This document shows positions 55,143-64,000 of a stretch of DNA of 64,000 bases, one piece after another. Both the position numbers and the translations under genes were made by a program. Every line of letters begins with the position of its first letter. Positions within the stretch are counted from its first letter, which is position 1. The notes beneath the pieces were generated by a model. It was not told the DNA's origin and did no database searches. It saw only the letters and a list, made by a program, of their open reading frames with translations. The stretch is from Charina bottae (taxonomy: Eukaryota; Chordata; Lepidosauria; Squamata; Charinaidae), in NCBI GenBank assembly GCA_023362775.1, contig JALMGJ010000003.1, positions 49,838,416 to 49,902,415 of the forward strand, read 5' to 3'.

Positions 55143-55365
55143 AGTATAGTGGTGAAAGGCACTGGATTAGAAGGCGGGAGACCATGAGTTCTAATCCTGA
55201 TTTAGGCACAAAAGCCAGTTGGGTGACTTTGGCAAGACATTCTCTCTCACCTCTAAGAAGAAGGCAATGGCAAGCCACTTTTGAAAATGTTGCCAAGAAA
55301 ACTACATGGACTTGATCCTGCAGTGACCAGCAACCAGGATTGACTCAATGGACCACCACCACCAC
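55143..55365 (+). mobile_element. tRNA-derived SINE, BovB-like 3' part
   Basis: GAGTTCTAATCCTGATTTAG (B-box region), TTGGGTGACTTTGG, GAAGGCAATGGCAAGCCAC and GCCAAGAAAACTACATGG. It ends in a (CAC)n-like stretch. The same type as 29016-29586, diverged. Confidence 0.75.
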
Positions 55366-55369
55366 CATC

Positions 55370-55855
55370 ATCACAAGAGACATCTGACAACAAAGGTATG
55401 TATTTTGACAAAGCTATGGTTTTCTCTGTTGTAAGTTACAGCTGTGAAAGTTGGACCCTCAGAAAGGCTGACCAGCAACAACAACAAAAAGATGTCTTTA
55501 AATTGCCATGCTGGAAAATATTGAGAACACTTATAGTTGCAGGAAGAACAAATCATCACTAAGTAATGTAATATGAAACTGCTCACTGGAAGCAGTAAGA
55601 ATGCAGCTAAACCTAGATATTTTGGACACATAATTTTTAAATAAGAGTCATTGGAGAAGACCCTGATGCTTGGGAAAATGGAAGGCAATAAAAAAAGGCT
55701 GCAGATAAGTGGCTAGATACTATTACTGATGACACAAGTATGAGCTTCCAAGAACCCAAAGAAACAGTGACTGACAGACAGTCCTGGCAAAATGATGTCC
55801 ATCAGGTCATGAAGAGCCAAAGGCATCTGAATGACTCAACAATAACAACAACAAA
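55370..55855 (+). pseudogene. Old BovB remnant, 3' end
   Basis: Broken reading with SCESWTLRKADQ, YFGHIIFK-ESLEKTLMLGKMEGNKK, and the terminal HQVMKSQRHLNDS corresponding to the BovB C-terminus, followed by AACAATAACAACAAC. It continues the order of 52720-53025 and is probably the same ancient copy, split by later insertions. Confidence 0.75.
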
Positions 55856-56920
55856 GATGAGGTCAGAAAAAACAGAGCTCATCCCTCAAGGCACATTTGA
55901 CTTGAGTACACCCAAATTTACCATTATGCCTAAAAACTATATACTATATTGTATGAGAATAAAGATTTATAATGTTTCTATGGGAAGCTATGACTATTAA
56001 ACTGATTTCAATATACCGTAGTTCAATGTTTTGTATATCCTTCAAATTATACCTGCTCTGCTCCTCCCTGGAGGTAAAATGAAAAATGCCTCAGCTCTCA
56101 TTCATCTCATTAATATTAAAATAGCCAATGTATGAGAGGTTATAAGAGTTCATACTATGGACAGCACTAATTTTGAGTGGCTTCTACAAGGTTTCCCTGA
56201 GGATGGAACAGGATAAAGATTTATTGTCCTAAATCTTTACTAGGAGATAGGCCATCATATTATTACTACTAGAATAAATAATAACTTAAATAATTATTAT
56301 CTAAACCAAAACAAAAAGCAATTTATCCAAAAGTCATGTTGGAAGTCCAAGCCAAGTCTGCAGCTGGGGGATAGAAAAGCATACATTACAACTTAAACCA
56401 TTATTATTATTATTTATATAGTCACTTGGTTAGTTATTCAGTTAGTTATTATTTCAATTCCTCCGCAGAAAGATTTTTGTCAAACTAAAAATGTCAGACT
56501 ACTTCAGTAAACCTCTGTGCTCTGAATTTGTATGTCGTTTTTTTTAAAAAATTGTAGAAGCTCAAAAGCTGCGGTCTACAGCTGGTATCCACTGTTGTCT
56601 GAGGATTTGTATAGTCACCTCAGGGTATTAGTGTTTCAGGGAGTCGAATTATCTAATCTGTCTCCAGTATTTCTAATCTTTGTATTCCTAGAGGGCTGTT
56701 GTTGTACCCTAGGCTGAGCCCTTATCTAGAAGAACGTTCTGTGTCATGCTTATCTGCAATTCACATTGACACAGGAACAGTTCTGATGTTGGCTTTTTGT
56801 GGATGTGGGAATTGATCCAGTGTGGCCTCCAATGGCCTTTAGTATATATGCCTGAAACTATAACAAGCCAAGTTTTGCAGGTTTCTTGCAACGCAGAGAA
56901 ACTTCTATATATGTGAGGGC

Positions 56921-56922
<2 letters not shown>
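55856..56922. other. Unannotated
   Basis: No recognised gene or repeat. Confidence 0.4.

Positions 56923-57016
<94 letters not shown>
56923..57016. repeat. (CT)n(AC)n microsatellite
   Basis: About 29 CT units followed by about 17 AC units. Confidence 0.98.
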
Positions 57017-57019
<3 letters not shown>

Positions 57020-57479
57020 ACATTTTCTAGTTCAAAGAGCTGAAACATTCCTGCACAATCTGACCCTTTTACCCCCAGACTTCAGCCCTCCAAAATAACA
57101 TAGAAGAATGGGTAGATCAGGACAGTTCTTTCAATTCTCCCACCCATTGGCACAGCCATATGAATAATAACCTTTAAAGGATAAAAGGAACATCTTCCTT
57201 TGTCTCATGCTATTAATACAATCAAAATATAATTTGTCCATCACAGACCCTTGTATTAGTTTCCTCTGTAATCATCTTCAGTTGGTGTTGGAAAATAGAT
57301 GGCATAAGGGTTGTGTTGCCAATTTGTTAAGAAGGGGGTTTCCAGTCACAGGCAATAAAGAGTGGGTGGAAAGGCTAGAAAAGTCTTGATTTGGTTGTCT
57401 GGAAAGCTAGTCAAGACCACCAGCACCCACAGGAGTAATCAAATAAATTGTATAGGGAAATCTAGGGCACTATAGGCCA

Positions 57480-58612
57480 GTCAATCCAATAGCAATACAT
57501 GGAAAGTTTTAATAACTTGATCTATAAGGAGTTTGAAAGCAATGCTGTGATTACTAGGAATCAGCATGGATTTTTGAAGAACAAATCTTGTAAAACCAAT
57601 CTTATTTTATTTTTTAATTGGGTAACTTCTTTATTAGATTATGGGAATGCTGTAGATGTAGCATGTATTGATTTCATCAGAGTAGTTGACAAAATGCCCC
57701 ATGGTATTCTGATTAGCAAACTAGTTCAATTTTATTACCCAAATCCTCAGCTGGTTCAAAATATTGCTCCAAAGAATGCCAAACAAAAGTTTCTCGTCAG
57801 ATTGCAGTGATATATTGAATGGGGTGCCACAGGGTTTAGCACTGGGCATGATACTTTTCAACTTTTTAATAAATTACTTAGATGAAGAGTGGAGGAAATG
57901 TTTATTAAATTTGTAGATGGCACACCTAATCCTCTAGGAGATAGAAACAAAATTCACAATAACATTGATAGAGAAATCAGCTGAACATACCAAAATTAAA
58001 TTTAACAAAGGCAAAGTTTTTCACTTAGGAAAAAGAACTTGTATGCATAGACATATGATGGCAGTGTGTTTGTGCATGCGTGTGTGTGTGTACTTGGTTT
58101 AATAATAAAATATGTGGAATTGTAGTTAGTCCCACTGACATGTAACATGGCTACAAAAAAGGCAGTTTTAGGCTGCATCAAGAGAAGTTTGGTTTCCAAA
58201 TCATTGGAAGTAATAGTTCCATTCTATTCTTCATTGGTCAGACACTATCTTGAATTCTGTATGACTAGTTCGAGGCATCACATTTTAAGGATTGAGACAA
58301 GCTGAGAAAAAAACACAACACTTCTATGAGCAAAGGTTGAGGTGAACTAGGTATGTTTAGCCCTGACATGACAAATGAAGCTGGATATGAAAACACTCTT
58401 CAAATATAGGTCTCACACCAAAAATGCTGTGATAGCTATCCTCCCAGAGCACAAGATATAAAGTAAAGGTTTTACATTATATATCCATTTGCTGGATGTG
58501 TTCACAGAAAAGCTATACAGACCTTTGCTTGGGATGCTTAATTTGGATTACTACACTGAACAGAAGTTCAGTCATGGTTTAATTGGATTTTTCCAGCTCT
58601 AAGATTCCTTGA
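57480..58612 (+). pseudogene. CR1-clade LINE remnant
   Basis: A degraded RT. From 57499 it reads ESFNNLIYKEFESNAVITRNQHGFLKNKSCKTNLI (the QHGF-x-K-x-KSC-x-TNL motif of CR1), DVACIDFIRVVDKMPHGILISKL (motif A, first Asp), then a frameshifted counterpart of the GVPQGSVLGP...LFNLFINDL motif (57815-57880), and later pieces to 58560. The sequence ends TTTTTCCAGCTCTAAGATTC, like the conserved CR1 3' end. All frames are interrupted. Confidence 0.75.
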
Positions 58613-58708
58613 ATTCTTTGAACAGTCCTGCAAGATTGGCCAATAGGATTTAACCCATAAACAACTGTGACATAGTGCCAATGCCACAGAAAATCCTGCT
58701 GACACCCT

Positions 58709-58765
58709 ACAGTGCATAGCTACAGTGCATAGCTGTAGTGCATAGTGTAGTGCATAGCTACAGTG
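58709..58765. repeat. Short tandem repeat next to a hAT MITE
   Basis: About five degenerate units of TAGCTACAGTGCA. The array directly abuts the hAT relative and may have grown from its target site. Confidence 0.85.
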
Positions 58766-59172
58766 CATAGCTTTCCAAACTGAGTGTTGCGACACAATAC
58801 TGTGTCGCCTGCAGGGCCCAGGTGTGCCGCGCAAAAATCCGGAAGCGCTGATGGCGTGCCGCTGCTGAGCGTGGTAGTGCGCACGGCAGCAGGCCATCAG
58901 CGCTTCCGAGTTTTTGTGCGGCACACCAGGACACCGCTGCTGCCGCTGCTGCCGCACATGACAACCCGAAAGCGCCGCGGTGGTGGCGGGCGAAAACCCG
59001 GAAGTGCCGCGGTGGCAGTGGCGCGCGAAAACCCAGAAGTGCTGCAGTGGCGGTGGCAGGCGAAAACCTGGAAGTGGTGGTGCTTCCGGGTTTTCGCCCA
59101 CCGCAGCGGCACTTCCGGGTTTTCGCGCGCCACCGTTGGTGTGTCACCAACTGAAAAGTTTGGAAAGCCTTA
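58766..59172. mobile_element. hAT-type MITE relative, CpG-rich interior
   Basis: Termini CATAGCTTTCCAAACTGAG and its complement (...AAAAGTTTGGAAAGCC) match those of the minisatellite hAT family, with subterminal TTGCGACACAATACTGTGTC and GGTGTGTCACCAAC. The interior is a CpG-dense array of GGCGAAAACCCGGAAGTG-like units, with inverted copies at the right end. The TSD is unclear because the left flank is itself a tandem repeat. Confidence 0.8.
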
Positions 59173-59699
59173 GTGTAGTGTAAGGCTGACAGAAAGGGTT
59201 TTAGCATTAGTTTTGATCCTTTTAAATTGGCCCATGAAGATATATACAGTACCTATACATTATACAAGTTATATAAAGTTTTTGCAAATTTTAGTAGTAA
59301 GCAATTCCCCTGTGGTCATCATCCCTGCGGTCATCATCAAAAGTTTACTTTAGTTTCACATATGCAGCTTAAATTAAATAGTAAAGCATTTAGTTTGGTG
59401 CTTTTCAGAAAAGAATAAAATAGAATCCTAATCTGCAGAGAGTAGAGGGGGAAAGGTGGATGATACTGTGGGTCTGTAAATAGGAACATGACATACATGC
59501 AATCATTCAAATCCCATGAAGCTTTCTTGGTGGTCTTTGGAAAAGTAGCCATTTCTAAGCTTCTTTGAAGGACTGTAATGAAGATAAAATGAGATAATCC
59601 GGTACATCTTGATGATTTAAACCCTTTGGGGAAAACTGTTTAATGGATGAATACATGTCCTTTGAAGTTTTTCCAGAGTGGTTGATTCTTCTGCTCAAA
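59173..59699. other. Unannotated
   Basis: No recognised gene or repeat. Confidence 0.4.
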
Positions 59700-60000
59700 G
59701 AACGTAAGAAGAGCCCTGCTAGATCAAGCCAAACAGGCCATCTTGATCAGCTTTCTGTTTCAGCAGTGGCCAGTCAGAGACATTCAGGAAATTCCCAAAC
59801 ATGGACAGGGGGATAAAAGCTGTCTTTCACTGTTGCTCCCTAATGGTTGGCTTGTAAGGTATGCTGCTACAACAGTAAACAGCCATCAAGACTAGTATCC
59901 ATTGACTCTCCATAACTTTGTCCAATTCCCTTTTAAAACATAAACTGGTGGCCATCACTCTGCAACTGATGGGAGCAAATTCCATCATTTAACTCAGCAA
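59700..60000 (+). repeat. Old amniote interspersed repeat (LINE 3' UTR type)
   Basis: TAAGAAGAGCCCTGCTAGATC, CAGTGGCCAGTCAGA, TGTTGCTCCCTAATGG, CCATCAAGACTAGTATCCATTG, TCCAATTCCCTTTTAAAAC and GGTGGCCATCACTCTGC follow, in order, a repeat I know from other amniote genomes. I cannot name its family reliably. Confidence 0.5.
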
Positions 60001-61002
60001 AGCTTACAGTCATGATAGTTACTGTATTTCCAGTTGTGGTTGGGCAATTTTGTTGCTGTTATTGTGGTGGTAAATAATGCTATTTGGGGGGCCATGGACC
60101 CATCTGAAATTGTAAGAGGAAGTTGTGGATTCTTTGACAAAATGGCTGGGCTTGCCTAGTTCAGAAGGGGAACCAGTGAGGTGGTTGTTGTTCTGCATTG
60201 CTTCCTAGGGATGCTCTCTACCATACAATCTTACTTTTGCCTTTCTTCTGGGTGATAGATAAATCCAGTACTTTGCTTTCATGCATTCTAGTTTGCCATG
60301 CTTTACTTTTTTAATTAGAAGAATATTTGAAAAATTAAGTCAAATGGGACACAGCTTTAGAAGTGCCAAGGGTATGCTTGTAACCATGCTGATGATATCC
60401 ATCCACAGTCACAGTGTTGCCTAACCCAAGAATAACGCCATGTTCTCAGCACATGATCAGAGGCATTCTTTAATCTGAATTCTTCACATGTTCCAGGGCA
60501 CCAGAACAGATGTTTAGCTTTGACAGGTCCCATTTCATATTATGTCCTGATAGTTCAACAGCATTCCCAGGAGGACAAATTTTTGGTTCACCAGAAGGAT
60601 CTGACACGAGAGATTGCAGCAATAGCTGTCTCGGTGGTGAAGTGGCTAGTATGATAATTTTAGAGAGATAAAGTGAAGTATTTAGTAGGAACAGCAATAC
60701 TGGGAAGCGGCTGAGACACATGACAAAGGATGCTCATTCTGCAGTAAAGGGAAGTGTTTACACAAAGGCTAGACTTCTGCTAGTCTAATCCAAGGCAGTG
60801 CAAACTAGTCTTTTGAGTTACCTGTCCAACAGGCACTAGCAAGTTATGATATGGATAGTAAATATCCACCACACCCTTGAGCGTGCAGACAGATTGTTTA
60901 CCAAACGAGTTCAGCCCATTTCAGTTGTGCTGTAACTATAAAAAGAATCCCACTGTTTAATCTGCTGCTAAGTGTGACTGCAAAGTCATCAAAGCAGCTT
61001 GC
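60001..61002. other. Unannotated
   Basis: No recognised gene or repeat. Confidence 0.4.
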
Positions 61003-61139
61003 TTTTCTAACTCCCCCCCCCCCCATTATTTGCAAATGGACTGGCTGATGTTAGGGATATGATGCTCAGTTAACTAAGGATTAAACACCATTAGTAGTAA
61101 TAATAACAATAACAATAATCATCCCATTTACCAGATGCA
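61003..61139. repeat. Local direct duplication, copy A
   Basis: Starts TTTTCTAACTCCCC and ends CAGATGCA. Nearly identical to 61552-61687, differing only in the C-run and one substitution. Confidence 0.95.
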
Positions 61140-61551
61140 CCAAGAAAAGCTCCCTTTTCTGGGAGGATTGCTTTCCACACACATAAAAAATCTCTATGCA
61201 TTAGAGAATCATGGAGAATGATCTCTCACCCATCTAATGCATCTAATAAAGCTGGCTGCCCTTTGTAAAGGGAAAAAGCAGACATTGTTCATATCAGAGG
61301 ACACAGCAATTCTTGCATAGCATGATGCTCCATAGTGGATCAGGCCTGCAGACTGATAGATCCTCATTCCTCTGCCAAATTAACCACTGCTAAATTAAAC
61401 TCTGCTACCATAATTCCAGAACCCAGCTTTAAAAGATGTGAAACAGCTGGCACAAATGCCAGCTTATAACCAGCTATCTCCTGACTTTGAAGAGATAAGC
61501 TGGTTGGTGAATATGAAAGCTAGGGATAGGGAACCTGGTGCCTTTCAGGAA

Positions 61552-61687
61552 TTTTCTAACTCCCCTCCCCCCATTATTTGCAAATGGACTGGCTGATGTT
61601 AGGGATATGATGCTCAGTTAACTAAGGATTAAACACCATTAGTAGTAATAATAACAATAACAATAATCATCCCATTTATCAGATGCA
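61552..61687. repeat. Local direct duplication, copy B
   Basis: Second copy of 61003-61139, about 549 bp further on. Confidence 0.95.
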
Positions 61688-61817
61688 ATGGGATTTTAGG
61701 TCCCACTGTTTCCAGCACTGATCATTCTGGCTTGGGCCAATGGGAGCTAGTCCAAAAACCAAGAGGATCCTGCATTGCTTACTCCTGCCCTGGGCTTGGA
61801 ATGGAAAGTGTAAAGTA

Positions 61818-62130
61818 TCCTTTGTTATTATTGTTCAATCACTTCTGACTCTTTGTGACTGATGAACATCATTTCACCAGGGTTGTCTGTCAGTAAGCAC
61901 AGGCTTGGGTCATCAGTCATAGTATCTAGCCACCTAGTTTTCTCTCTAAGACTCTTTTTGATTGCCTTCATTGTTTTTTCAACTATCAAGGTCTTCTCCA
62001 GTGACTAAGGAAGTATCTTTAGCTTTATCTTTAGAGTACAATTCAAGGATGCTGCTTTTTCTTGATGCTCCCCATAGTCAAAACTCCCTGTGATTAAAAC
62101 AGCCTATCTGTAAGAAAGATTCTCATGACC
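61818..62130 (-). pseudogene. Old BovB 3' end
   Basis: The plus strand runs TATTATTGTTCAATCACTTC, TGACTCTTTGTGACTGATGA, then CTAGCCACCTAGTTTTCTC and AAGGTCTTCTCCAGTGA. This is the same order as the 3' end of the young BovB (26806-27025) but strongly diverged. Confidence 0.7.
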
Positions 62131-62186
62131 AACCTCTTGATATGCTACTTTTCTAACTTCCAAGACATTTTTTCTGTGGAGGAACA

Positions 62187-62310
62187 GTTATCACAGGGTT
62201 GTTGTGGGGAAAAGAGGAGGAGGAAGGAGTATTAGGTATGTTCGCCGCCTTGAGTTATTTAGAAAAATAATAAAGGTGGGATAAAAATTAAATAAATAAA
62301 TAAACCTGAT
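62187..62310 (+). mobile_element. SINE fragment, 3' end
   Basis: CACAGGGTTGTTGTGGGG, GGAGTATTAGGTATGTTCGC, CCGCCTTGAG and AAAGGTGGGATAAAAATTAAATAAAT: a 5'-truncated copy of the AGCCAGTTTGG family. Confidence 0.8.
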
Positions 62311-63715
62311 CCCTGCTGTCTGTTGTAGCCTACAGAGAATTATTTACCTCTGTCTACTCCATGTATTATATAGACCATGCCAAATGAAGAAGAAAGAGGT
62401 TAAAATTCTCTGCCCAGCTTGCTTGTTCTCTAATTCCATGGCAGCCATGAACGTTCCTACTACATAATTGCAGATTACTTTCATTCTGCATTTTTAAAGC
62501 CACATTCTCCAATCTCTCCCTGTGAATCTCAAGAGGCAGCACGTAGCATTTTTTTAAATTACTGCATTTCAATTTATTCACTATTCTCAACTCATTATTT
62601 TTAAAATAAAATGTAATGGTATTTCACATACAAATTCCATATGGCACAGAATAGTTATAAAATACATTTTATGTCTCAGAATTGTGCAGTTTCTATCAAG
62701 GCGAAAAAACCAAGATTTATCACTCCATTCAGAGCGGTATGCAGTCTTCCTAATTATGAATAAGCAATCATCTTTAAATCAGTTGCAAGTAATAAACATT
62801 AATAAGCAATTTCTGCAGATTTGTTAAGGAGTGCTAATTGTTTTACATCAGCTTTGTTTAATTATTTTATAATAAAACATATCCATAATGAGCTTGATTC
62901 TATTTTTTAATTATATTTTCCTCCCTATTTATAGGATCAAATATTTCTTTTTGGAACCAAAGGTCCAGAAATTATTTAAAAACTCCTCTAAACTATCTCC
63001 ATTAATCTACATACACATTAATATCTACAGCTCCTCTATATACAGTATTTATATTACAAAAGTTTATCTCTACTTATGGAAATGTAGTTGACTTGCACTG
63101 TAAAAACTATGTGATCCAGAAAAGCAACTGTATGTTACAACATATAACACTGTCATTACTGGAAGAGAATGTTCATAATATGAGTGTCTGGAATTGGGTG
63201 TAGAGAGGGCTGTTTCCCACATCTCCAGTTTATAAGTATCTGGTTGGATGCTGGGAGAAATAAGGGGCATATCTGTTGTTACCACTTAAGCTGCTCCTCC
63301 CTGTACTCATGTAGGCTTGACTCTAAACTACCTTAGCAAAATCCTATCTGGATTATGACATTTTGGCAAAAGCTTGCAAGTTATTCAGTCTGGACTGCAG
63401 GCAACTGCACCCTTCCTGCTGCCTCTTTTTTTCTTCCAGGAAAGCAATTGCCAAATACTTTTCTTTCCCATGGGCACGTCTTCCTGGATCTACTGTATAT
63501 ACTTCTGTGTGGGTGTGGGAATGTATTGCCTACTATAAAGACGGCTGCTGGTTCAAGGTCCAGCATAATTTTCTTCTTTTTAATTACTGTTTTTCTTTTC
63601 TTAAGTAACTAGCTTTCCCCCTGAGCTTTTTTTTAAAAATTATTTTAATAAGTCTATGGGATGACCATTTTACCAGTAACCTGAGATAGAAGGGTTGGTT
63701 CCTTTGTTTGTTTAT
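62311..63715. other. Unannotated
   Basis: No recognised gene or repeat. Confidence 0.4.
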
Positions 63716-63729
63716 GCATCTAAAGCAGT

Positions 63730-63885
63730 CAAGACTCTTGTAGCAACTTGAAGACTAACAAATTTCTTATTACAGAGACTTTTGTGAACTGCAACCCAGA
63801 AGAGGTGGCGAGACTGAGATTTACTGAGCTAGACTGAGCAGAATATATTGGTTAGTCTGTAAGGTGCCACAATTCGTTTTCCAAA
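63730..63885. mobile_element. PLE-like tail repeat, diverged inverted form
   Basis: Left part CTTGTAGCAACTTGAAGACT followed by AACAAATTTC. The right part TTGGTTAGTCTGTAAGGTGC followed by CACAA is its reverse complement in diverged form. The same repeat family as 41819-41940, so again two tails facing outwards. Confidence 0.5.
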
Positions 63886-64000
63886 TCCCAACTTTGTTCT
63901 GCCAACAAAAGTCGAGTTATTTTGTTTTTGTTTTTTTTATAACACAGAGACTTAACACAGCTTAACTGCATTTAAATTCAATGCTAGAAGAAAGTTTGCC

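Noticed and set aside
58568..59207. Open frames up to 177 codons around 58.6-59.2 kb
   Set aside because: They arise from the CpG-rich repeat interior of the hAT relative. No domain is seen, and both strands are open.
1..64000. Host protein-coding gene, promoter or operon-like structure
   Set aside because: No frame outside mobile elements shows a known domain, and no CpG island with splice-competent exons was seen. Prokaryotic features do not apply.

Overview
The window looks like intergenic or intronic nuclear DNA from a squamate reptile (lizard or snake). I recognise no host exon, tRNA, rRNA or other cellular gene. The squamate assignment rests on the repeats: tRNA-derived SINEs of the Sauria type, three separate BovB (RTE-clade) LINE copies of different ages, L2/CR1-like, L1 and CR1 LINE pieces, vertebrate Penelope-like elements (PLEs), many short hAT-type MITEs with 8-bp target duplications, and long (TATC)n, (AC)n and (TTTA)n arrays. 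I cannot resolve the species.

Layout. 0-4.6 kb: a 3-kb PLE palindrome with a 17-bp target-site duplication (TSD) and two open RT-endonuclease frames on opposite strands, then an L1 3' end carrying a hAT MITE. 6.4-13.4 kb: two SINEs around a non-autonomous Copia LTR retrotransposon (7764-10524) that sits inside an older PLE tail. 13.8-17.8 kb: a nearly full-length BovB with TSD whose endonuclease region is split by a second palindromic PLE. 19.0-25.0 kb: an insertion built of L1 and SINE sequence with a 20-bp TSD, small MITEs, old L2-like pieces, a hAT MITE with an internal minisatellite, and a SINE carrying another hAT MITE. 25.8-28.3 kb: an L2-like LINE split by a young 5'-truncated BovB. 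28.8-36.5 kb: a SINE carrying a Tc1/mariner-like MITE, a LINE C-terminus with a C2H2 finger, L2-like fragments, a possible solo LTR and a palindromic MITE. 36.5-52.7 kb is sparser: L2-like 3' tails, one SINE, a second copy of the minisatellite hAT family, a third and a fourth palindromic PLE tail, and several kilobases with nothing I recognise. 52.7-64 kb: an old fragmented BovB, L2-like, SINE and CR1 remnants, a CpG-rich hAT relative, a recent 136-bp local duplication and a fifth inverted PLE-like tail.

The genes present are the replication genes of selfish elements, most of them broken. The longest open frames are the two PLE frames (1854-516 minus; 1854-3176 plus) and the RT of the young BovB (28229-26898 minus). 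SINEs and MITEs have no genes and would depend on LINE or transposase proteins supplied from elsewhere.

Most interesting signals: (i) five of six PLE tails are arranged as inverted pairs, and in the three clearest cases one arm is 33-35 nt longer at its outer end than the other; (ii) three different PLE tail families carry a hammerhead-ribozyme-like core; (iii) the Copia primer-binding site matches the anticodon part of initiator tRNA-Met, as in Drosophila copia; (iv) the L2-like LINE copies end in a hairpin whose inner stem covaries between copies, and one SINE family has a similar 3' end.
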